Assembly (NCBI RefSeq): GCF_015390235.1
Contig: NZ_VUOH01000004.1
Coordinates: 62,001 to 126,000 of the forward strand
DNA length: 64,000 bases
From: Quadrisphaera sp. INWT6
GTDB lineage: Bacteria; Actinomycetota; Actinomycetes; Actinomycetales; Quadrisphaeraceae
Reading direction: 5' to 3'
Both the position numbers and the translations under genes were made by a program. The notes below the pieces were generated by a model. It saw nothing but the letters and a program-made list of their open reading frames with translations. It was not told the origin of the DNA and did no database searches. Position 1 is the stretch's first letter; each line of letters opens with the position of its first letter. This document shows positions 58,513 through 64,000 of this stretch, in pieces.

Positions 58513-58790
58513 CCCAGCACGGCCCAGCACGGCCCAGCACGGCCCAGGGCGGGGTGCCCGGTGACACCGCTCGGTCGGTCGGGGCGGGCGGTGAGGCCGT
58601 CTGCTCAGTCGGTCGGGCGGTGACGCCGGTCCCTCGGTCGGTCGGGCGGTGACGCCGGTCCCTCGGTCGGTCGGTCCCTCGGTGTCGACGCGTGCCCCGC
58701 CGGGTGAGCCGGGGTGACACCGTTCGCTCGGTCGGGCCGCTCGGTCGGGCCGGTCGGTCGGGCCGCGCGGTGGCACCCCCCCGGCGTCTG
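58513..58790. repeat. GC-rich tandem-repeat tract
   Basis: Three exact 10-bp units CCCAGCACGG (58513-58542) are followed by a 29-bp unit, GTCGGTCGGGCGGTGACGCC plus nine bases, present about two and a half times (58607-58678), then further CGGTCGGG-type short repeats up to about 58790. GGTGACACCG occurs at both ends. It lies between two convergent genes and shows no gene of its own. Confidence 0.7.
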
Positions 58791-58805
58791 GTGCCACAGC
58801 GGCGA

Positions 58806-59699
58806 TCACCGCTTCGAGGACGCCCTCCCGAGCCGCGCCACCAGGGCCGGGTAGTGCGCCGGCAGCAGCCTGACCACCACGTCGACGAGCTGCGCGTCGC
58901 GCCCCACGAGGATCCGCGGACGTCCCGCCTCCACCCCGTCGACGACGATCCGCGCCGCCTGCTCCGGCGGCATCCGCAGCAGCTTCTCGTCGTACCGCTT
59001 CTGCTGCGCCTCCTCCTCGGCGGTCACGCGGTGCCCGGACGCCTTGGCGTGCTCCATCGCCGAGCTCGCGATGCTCGTCCTCACCCCACCCGGGTGCACC
59101 ACGCTCACCCGCACCGGCTGCCCCGCCGCGAGCACCTCTGCCCGCAGCGCCTCGGTGAACCCCCGGACACCGAACTTGCTCGCGCTGTACGCCGACAGAC
59201 CGCCCTGCGCCATGAACCCGTTGAGGCTCGACACGTTGACCACGTGCCCGTCACCCGAGGCGACGAGGTGCGGCAGGAAGGCCTGCGTCCCGTGGATCAC
59301 GCCGAAGAGGTTGATCGACAGCACGCGCTGGTACTCCGACCAGTCACTGGTCAGCACGGTCCCGCTGCTGGCCACGCCGGCGTTGTTGTACAGCTGGTGG
59401 ACGACGCCGAGCTCGTCGACGACGGACTCCGCGTACGCGAAGAACGCCTCCCGGTCGCTCACGTCGAGGCGCGCGGTGTGCACGCCCCGACCGGGAGACC
59501 CGGCCCCCAGCGCCCGGGCGCGCTCCGCGGTCTCGGCGAGCCCGCCGTCCGACACGTCCGACAGCGCCAGGCGCGCCCCGCGCTTGGCCAGCTCCAGCGC
59601 GAGCGCCCGACCGATGCCGGAGCCCGCCCCCGTCACCACGCACACCTTGCCGCTGACGCTGTTCGCTGCCGTGCCCGGCCAGCGCCCGGTCTTCGCCAT
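58806..59699 (-). CDS. Short-chain dehydrogenase/reductase
   Basis: A 297-residue SDR with VCVVTGAGSGIGRALALELA for cofactor binding, NNAG, and YSASKFGVRGFTEALRAEV carrying the Tyr-x3-Lys catalytic pair. The stop codon of the upstream monooxygenase-hydrolase gene overlaps its ATG (59699) by one base (TGATG), so they are translationally coupled. AAGGAG lies upstream. In this operon it would interconvert an alcohol and the ketone used by the monooxygenase, as in mycobacterial MymA-type operons (inference). Confidence 0.85.
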   Translation of the reverse strand: MAKTGRWPGTAANSVSGKVCVVTGAGSGIGRALALELAKRGARLALSDVSDGGLAETAERARALGAGSPGRGVHTARLDVSDREAFFAYAESVVDELGVVHQLYNNAGVASSGTVLTSDWSEYQRVLSINLFGVIHGTQAFLPHLVASGDGHVVNVSSLNGFMAQGGLSAYSASKFGVRGFTEALRAEVLAAGQPVRVSVVHPGGVRTSIASSAMEHAKASGHRVTAEEEAQQKRYDEKLLRMPPEQAARIVVDGVEAGRPRILVGRDAQLVDVVVRLLPAHYPALVARLGRASSKR

Positions 59700-62252
59700 C
59701 ACTGCTGCGCTCCTTCGAGGTCGGTCTGAGGGGTCTGAGGGGTCTGGGGGCTCGGGGCAGCGGCCGCCGCCACGTGGTCACCGACCAGCTCCACGAGCCG
59801 GTCCACCAGGCCGGTCGCCAGGTGGTGGCCCATCCCGGGGACGACGACGTGCCGCGCCCCGGCGATCGCTGCCACCGTCGCGAGCCCACCGCTCGGGTCG
59901 ACCATGACGTCGCGGTCGCCGTTCACCACCAGCGTCGGCGCGGTGATGCGCCCCAGCTCGGCGGTGCGGTCACCGCTGGCGGCGATCGCCTGGATCTGGC
60001 GCGCGGGTCCCACCCGCGACGCCGGACCGCCACCGCGCTCCCACGCCCCGCGAGCGCGGGCCTCCTCGGCGGCGACGCCGGCGTCGTCGAGGGGGAACCC
60101 GAGGCCGGACAGGTGGCGCATCATCCCGACGTGGCGGACCACCGCCTCCTCGACGGTCTGCGCCGGGGCGTGCCGCAGGCGCAGGAGCGTCGAGCGAGCG
60201 GTGCCACCGACTCCGGCGGCGCCCGTCGTCGAGTAGACCGACGTCAGCGACGCCACCCGGTCAGGACGGCGCGCTGCGACCACCTGGGCGACCATCCCGC
60301 CGAGCGACTGCCCCAGCACGTGGGCGCGCTCCACCCCGAGGTGGTCGAGCAGACCGACGGCGTCGGCGGCCATGTCGGCGAGGTCGTACGCGTCGGAGCG
60401 GGGTCGGCGCAGCAGCTGCCGCAGGCGACCCGGTGGGGGAGCGGCGATGCGGTCGGAGCGGCCGACGTCGCGGTTGTCGAACCGCACCACCCGCAGACCC
60501 CGAGCGACGAGCCCGTCGACGAGGGCGTCGGGCCACGCCGTCAGGTCCTGGCCCAGCCCGGCGACGAGCAGCACCACCTCGCCGCTGCGCCCGACGTCGT
60601 CCTGCGCGCCCGACGAGCGGGTGTCCGACGAGCCGGTGCCGGCTGAGTCGCGGTAGCAGAGCCGCGGACCAGCGGGCAGGTCCACGAAGCGGTCGGGGTC
60701 GGGCCGGGTGCTGGACGTCAGCTGCAGCTCGGGGTCGGTGACGCTGCCGGAGCGGAGCAGGGCGACGTCGGAGTGGTAGTCCATCGACGTCGTCCACGGC
60801 GGCCGGCTCCCCTGCCGCGGCAGGTGGTCGACGGCGCGCTGGATGTACCCGGCGCCGAAGTCGAGGAAGGGCCGCGTCGGCATCGACGGGTCAGCGGGCA
60901 CGGGCCGCGCGGTGTCGTACCCGTGCTCCGCCATGTGCCGCAGCAGCTTCACGAAGTGCTCGCAGAGCAGCCCGACCTTGAGCGTCCAGGAGGAGTTCGT
61001 GTACCCGATGGCGAACGCCAGGTTGGGCACCCCGCTCAGCATCATGCCCTTGTAGGCGAGGTGGTCGGTGAGGACGACCGGCTCGCCGTCGACGGTGATG
61101 TCGGTGGCGCCGAACACCTGCACCTGCAGCCCGGTGGCGGTGACGACGACGTCGGCCTCGAGGCGCTCACCACTGACCAGCCGCACCCCGGTGGCGTCGA
61201 AGCTGGCGATCCTGTCGGTCACCACCGACGCGCGGCCGCTGCGGAGGGCGGCGAAGAAGTCGCCGTCCGGGGTGGCGCACAGGCGCTGGTCCCACGGGTC
61301 GTACGGCGGGGTCGAAGTGCTTCGCGACGTCGTACCCCTCCGGCAGCTGCCTGGTCACCACCCGCCGGTAGAGCGCCCGCGCCGCTGTCGGGTGCTGCCG
61401 GCAGAAGCGCCACACCGCGCGCTGCTTGGCGATGTTCTTGCGCCGGGTCAGGGCCGCCCCGCGCTCGTCACCGAAGACGCGCCGCAGCCGTGCCGCCAGG
61501 GCGTCTCCGCGCGAGACGGGCATGACGTACGTCGGGGTGCGCTGGAGCATCGTCACGTGGGCGGCCTGCTCGGCGATCGCCGGCACGATCGTGATCGCCG
61601 TCGCCCCGCTCCCGACGACCACCACCCGCCGCCCCGTGACGTCGAGGTCGGCCGGCCAGTGCTGCGGGTGGACGACGGCGTTCCCCGGGGTGCGCGCGAA
61701 GCTGTCGAGGCCGGGCAGCTCGGGGGTGTACCCGGCGTCGTAGCGGTAGTAGCCGGTGCCGGCGAAGACCCACCCGGCGGTGAGCTGGAAGCGCTCGCGC
61801 TCCTGCCCGGGGGAGTGGTCGGTGTCGTGCTGGTCGTCGGTGCGCTCCACCGTGAGCGTCCAGCGGGCGGTCTCGCTCGACCACGCCATCGCGACCACGC
61901 GCTGGTGGTAGCGGATCTTCTCGTCGAGGCCGTTCTCGGTGGCCGCCTCGCGGACGTACCGCAGGATCCGCGCGGCGTCGGCGATGGCCTGGTCGTCGAG
62001 CCAGGGCTTGAAGTCGTACCCGAAGGTCGACAGGTCGGAGTCGGAGCGCACCCCGGGGTAGCGGAACAGGTCCCACGTGCCGCCGGAAGCGCCGCGCGCC
62101 TCGAGGATCGCGAACGAGGTACCGGGCAGGTCGGTGGCGAGGTAGCGCCCCGCGCCGATGCCGGAGATGCCGGCACCGATGACGACGACGTCGAGGTGCT
62201 CGAGCGCGTGCTGCGGTGCGGACGGTCGTGCGGTGGCTCCCACTCGGCCCAT
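59699..62252 (-). pseudogene. Baeyer-Villiger-type monooxygenase fused to alpha/beta hydrolase, one frameshift
   Basis: The N-terminal frame (ATG 62252) is a flavin monooxygenase like EthA/MymA: VVIGAGISGIGAGRYL (FAD), FARTPGNAVVHPQHWPADLD (fingerprint region) and VVVVGSGATAITIVPAIA (NADPH). At about 61306-61311 a C/G run has one extra base; correcting it joins AKHFDP to [18 protein letters not shown], and the protein continues through [16 protein letters not shown]. Without a break it then runs into an alpha/beta hydrolase ([20 protein letters not shown], nucleophile GQSLGG, His in MGHHLATGL) to 59699. If real, the fusion joins ester formation to ester hydrolysis. The frameshift may be a sequencing error because both parts are otherwise well preserved. 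Confidence 0.8.
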
Positions 62253-62280
62253 CGTGCGCGCCCGACCTGGGCGCCGCCCC

Positions 62281-63129
62281 TCAGGGGGTGGCGAGGTCCT
62301 CGACGCAGGGACCGGCACCCGTCGCCGCCAGACCGGCCAGGTCACCGGCGGCGGGCTCGGTGACCTCGGGGTTGTCCTCGGCGAACATCAGCTGGGTCGG
62401 GTCGTCGACGTGGTCGAGCCCCACGAGGTGGCCGAGCTCGTGCAGGACGACGGCGCGCACCTGCGCCTCGCCGTCAGGTCCCTCGAGGATGTCGCTGAGG
62501 TCCGGGCCGTCGAGCATCACGTCTCCGCTGACGTAGGAGCTGCGCCCCTCGGAGCCGGTGTACGCCTGGCTCCCCGCCAGCCCGACGGTGTCGCCGGCGA
62601 GGTCGGGGATCGCGGCGTCGTCGGTCCACGCGATGAGCACCGGCGCCCACGCGTCGTCGCCGTACGCGGCGAGCTGCGCCTCGCGCTCGGGGTCGGGGAC
62701 CTCGTCGGTGGGGCCCTCGTCGGTGAAGGTGAGGCCGGTGTCCGCGGCGATGACGTTGACCGCCTGCTGGACCAGCTCCTCGACGCCGTCGGGTGCGCCG
62801 GTGAGGTGGGTGACGTACCGGACGGGCCGGCACGGGCTGTAGGTGATCGGTGCGCCGGTCGTCTCGTCCGTCTCAAGCACGGCGTAGCCGGCCGGGTCGG
62901 TGCTCGTCGCCGACCCGGGTGCCGCGTCGCCCGTGGTGCCGCCCGGCGCGTCAGCGGCCGGCGCCGAGGTGGTGAGGGTGGTGGCGGGCCCGGCCTCGAC
63001 GGAGCCCGTGGTGGCGAAGCACCCGCCGAGCACCAGCGAGGAGGTCAGCGCGAGGACGGCGGCAGCGGCGCCGCAAGCGGGGCTCACGCCCGGAGCCTCC
63101 CACGGCGCCGCTGACCGCCGGACCGTCAC
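62281..63129 (-). CDS. Metzincin-type zinc metalloprotease lipoprotein
   Basis: About 282 residues. A lipoprotein signal with lipobox LGGC (SSLVLGGCFATTG) precedes a Thr/Ala-rich linker and a protease domain with VLHELGHLVGLDHVDDPTQL, the HExxHxxGxxH zinc motif, and LMFAED as the Met-turn. This is a small matrixin-like metalloprotease. Start GTG 63129 overlaps the upstream Excalibur gene stop (GTGA) and provides arginines for the signal; GTG 63087 with a GGGAGG ribosome site is the alternative. Substrate unknown. Confidence 0.82.
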   Translation of the reverse strand: MTVRRSAAPWEAPGVSPACGAAAAVLALTSSLVLGGCFATTGSVEAGPATTLTTSAPAADAPGGTTGDAAPGSATSTDPAGYAVLETDETTGAPITYSPCRPVRYVTHLTGAPDGVEELVQQAVNVIAADTGLTFTDEGPTDEVPDPEREAQLAAYGDDAWAPVLIAWTDDAAIPDLAGDTVGLAGSQAYTGSEGRSSYVSGDVMLDGPDLSDILEGPDGEAQVRAVVLHELGHLVGLDHVDDPTQLMFAEDNPEVTEPAAGDLAGLAATGAGPCVEDLATP

Positions 63130-63899
63130 TCGCAGCCGACCCCGTCACCGTCGCGGTCGAGCTTGCGGCTGTAGCCGGGGTCACCGGCGTGGACGGGGGC
63201 GGCTCCCGCGGCGCGGGCGGCGCTGCAGTTGGCGAAGTACGTCGACGAGCTGGCGGGGGCCTCGCGGGTGGAGGCAGCGCTCTCGCCGGAGGTCCCGCTG
63301 CTGCGCGACGTCGACGTCGACGTCGATCCGGACCCCGAACCCGACCCCGACGCCTTGGCGGCGCCCTTCGCCGCTGCCTGCGCCGCGGTCAGCTGCTGCT
63401 GCAGCTCCGCCACCTGTGCTGCGGCGTCGGTGGCGGCGGTCTGGGCGCCGTCGAGGGCTGACTCGGCCCGCTCCTGGGCGCGCACCGCGTCCTGAGCGGC
63501 CTGCTGGGCAGCTGTCAGCTGGGTCTGGGCGTCCGCAGCGGCTGCCTCCGACCGCTCGGCGCGCTGCGTCGCGGCGTCCGCGCGCTGCTCAGCAGCCGCG
63601 GTACCGGCCGACCCACCGACCGCTCCGACGCCGATGCCCAGCACCACCGCCGCCAGCCCCGAGGCGGCGGCCACCGCCAGGTACTTGCGCTTGCGCCACC
63701 TGCGCGGGGCCTGCTGGTCGCCACGCGGGGGCTGCCCGCTGCTGCCCGGGGTGGTGAAGACGGAGGGGGCGGCGTCCACGGCGGTCCGGCGCGGCACCGG
63801 CACCGTCCGGGCGGTGGGGTCGGCCAGCCGCGCGGCGCCGCGGCCCGCGCTGTACGGAGCTCGGGGCGCTGTCCCCAGATCGGTGGTGTGCTCGTCCAC
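63126..63899 (-). CDS. Membrane-anchored coiled-coil protein with Excalibur domain
   Basis: A 257-residue protein. A disordered N-terminus precedes RWRKRKYLAVAAASGLAAVV, a single transmembrane helix; then a long Ala/Gln-rich coiled coil (RADAATQRAERSEAAAADAQ, TQLTAAQQAAQDAVRAQERA), a Ser/Gly linker and a C-terminal Excalibur domain (YFANCSAARAAGAAPVHAGD, DRDGDGVGCE). GTG 63899 has AGGGGG six bases upstream; GTG 63929 is less supported. Its stop overlaps the protease start, suggesting co-expression. Excalibur domains carry a DxDxDG calcium-type loop; surface function is likely but unknown. Confidence 0.82.
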   Translation of the reverse strand: MDEHTTDLGTAPRAPYSAGRGAARLADPTARTVPVPRRTAVDAAPSVFTTPGSSGQPPRGDQQAPRRWRKRKYLAVAAASGLAAVVLGIGVGAVGGSAGTAAAEQRADAATQRAERSEAAAADAQTQLTAAQQAAQDAVRAQERAESALDGAQTAATDAAAQVAELQQQLTAAQAAAKGAAKASGSGSGSGSTSTSTSRSSGTSGESAASTREAPASSSTYFANCSAARAAGAAPVHAGDPGYSRKLDRDGDGVGCE

Positions 63900-64000
63900 G
63901 TCGTCCCCCTGCAGCTCCGTCGCCGTCACCGGCGACGCTAGGCGGGCCGTGACGAGGGCCGGGCCAGGCGCGCCGGGTGTCCTCCGGGTGGGAGGGGAAC

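Noticed and set aside
58513..58680. Possible CRISPR array or origin iterons
   Set aside because: The units are contiguous, unequal in length and have no spacers, replication gene or DnaA boxes nearby.

Overview
The window is very GC-rich, uses many GTG start codons, and carries families typical of high-GC Gram-positives: Excalibur and cell-wall-binding-repeat-2 surface proteins, DUF222 HNH nucleases, MmyB-type XRE regulators, Ltp lipoproteins, and sugar importers with ROK or LacI control. This points to an actinomycete chromosome, perhaps Kineosporiaceae-like (low confidence). No rRNA, tRNA or CRISPR array was seen.

Left part (1-18.5 kb) is ordinary chromosome. It holds a LOV-GGDEF photoreceptor cut by the window edge, a MazG-type pyrophosphohydrolase, a nitrilase-superfamily hydrolase, a CAP/cell-wall-binding secreted protein, a LuxR regulator, a divergent SDR/XRE pair, a secreted HNH-Excalibur nuclease with an in-frame amber codon, a zinc alcohol dehydrogenase, a Bcr/CflA-type efflux pump, a DUF222-HNH nuclease, a second cell-wall-binding Excalibur protein, a proline-iminopeptidase-like hydrolase and a cytosine/guanine-type deaminase.

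18.6-42.5 kb is catabolic. (a) A ROK regulator, ROK kinase and two Gfo/Idh/MocA dehydrogenases form one overlapping operon, divergent from a sugar ABC importer that has no ATPase. (b) Next come a photolyase-like protein with reversed domain order and an exonuclease-BRCT protein. (c) A LacI regulator precedes a palindromic operator and an operon of TIM-barrel isomerase, ribose-type ABC importer, gluconate-2-dehydrogenase subunit 3 and GMC oxidoreductase, probably a glycoside oxidation route. (d) A LysR regulator is divergent from a HisD-like dehydrogenase, APC permease and nitrilase-superfamily hydrolase operon. A 25-codon ORF with a perfect ribosome site lies between (c) and (d).

42.5-54 kb is an accessory, defence-like segment. 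It contains an AT-richer two-gene DUF262/HEPN module, a DUF2075 ATPase with an N-terminal nuclease-like motif, a divergent PLD-SF2 helicase-DUF3427 protein, a broken GRAM-like gene, an Ltp lipoprotein, a degenerate IS5-type element and a broken NERD gene. From 50 to 57.5 kb single-base frameshifts are unusually dense, ending in a DUF222-HNH gene that has also lost HNH residues. The right end (57.6-64 kb) has a hypothetical protein, GC-rich tandem repeats, an operon of a Baeyer-Villiger-type monooxygenase fused to an alpha/beta hydrolase plus an SDR, a metalloprotease lipoprotein and a third Excalibur protein.

The most distinctive non-coding feature is a family of four intergenic palindromes at 3.8, 4.0, 18.5 and 37.7 kb. 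Each is exactly 64 bp (29-bp arms, 6-bp loop) with conserved ends and core but arms that differ in sequence while remaining paired.
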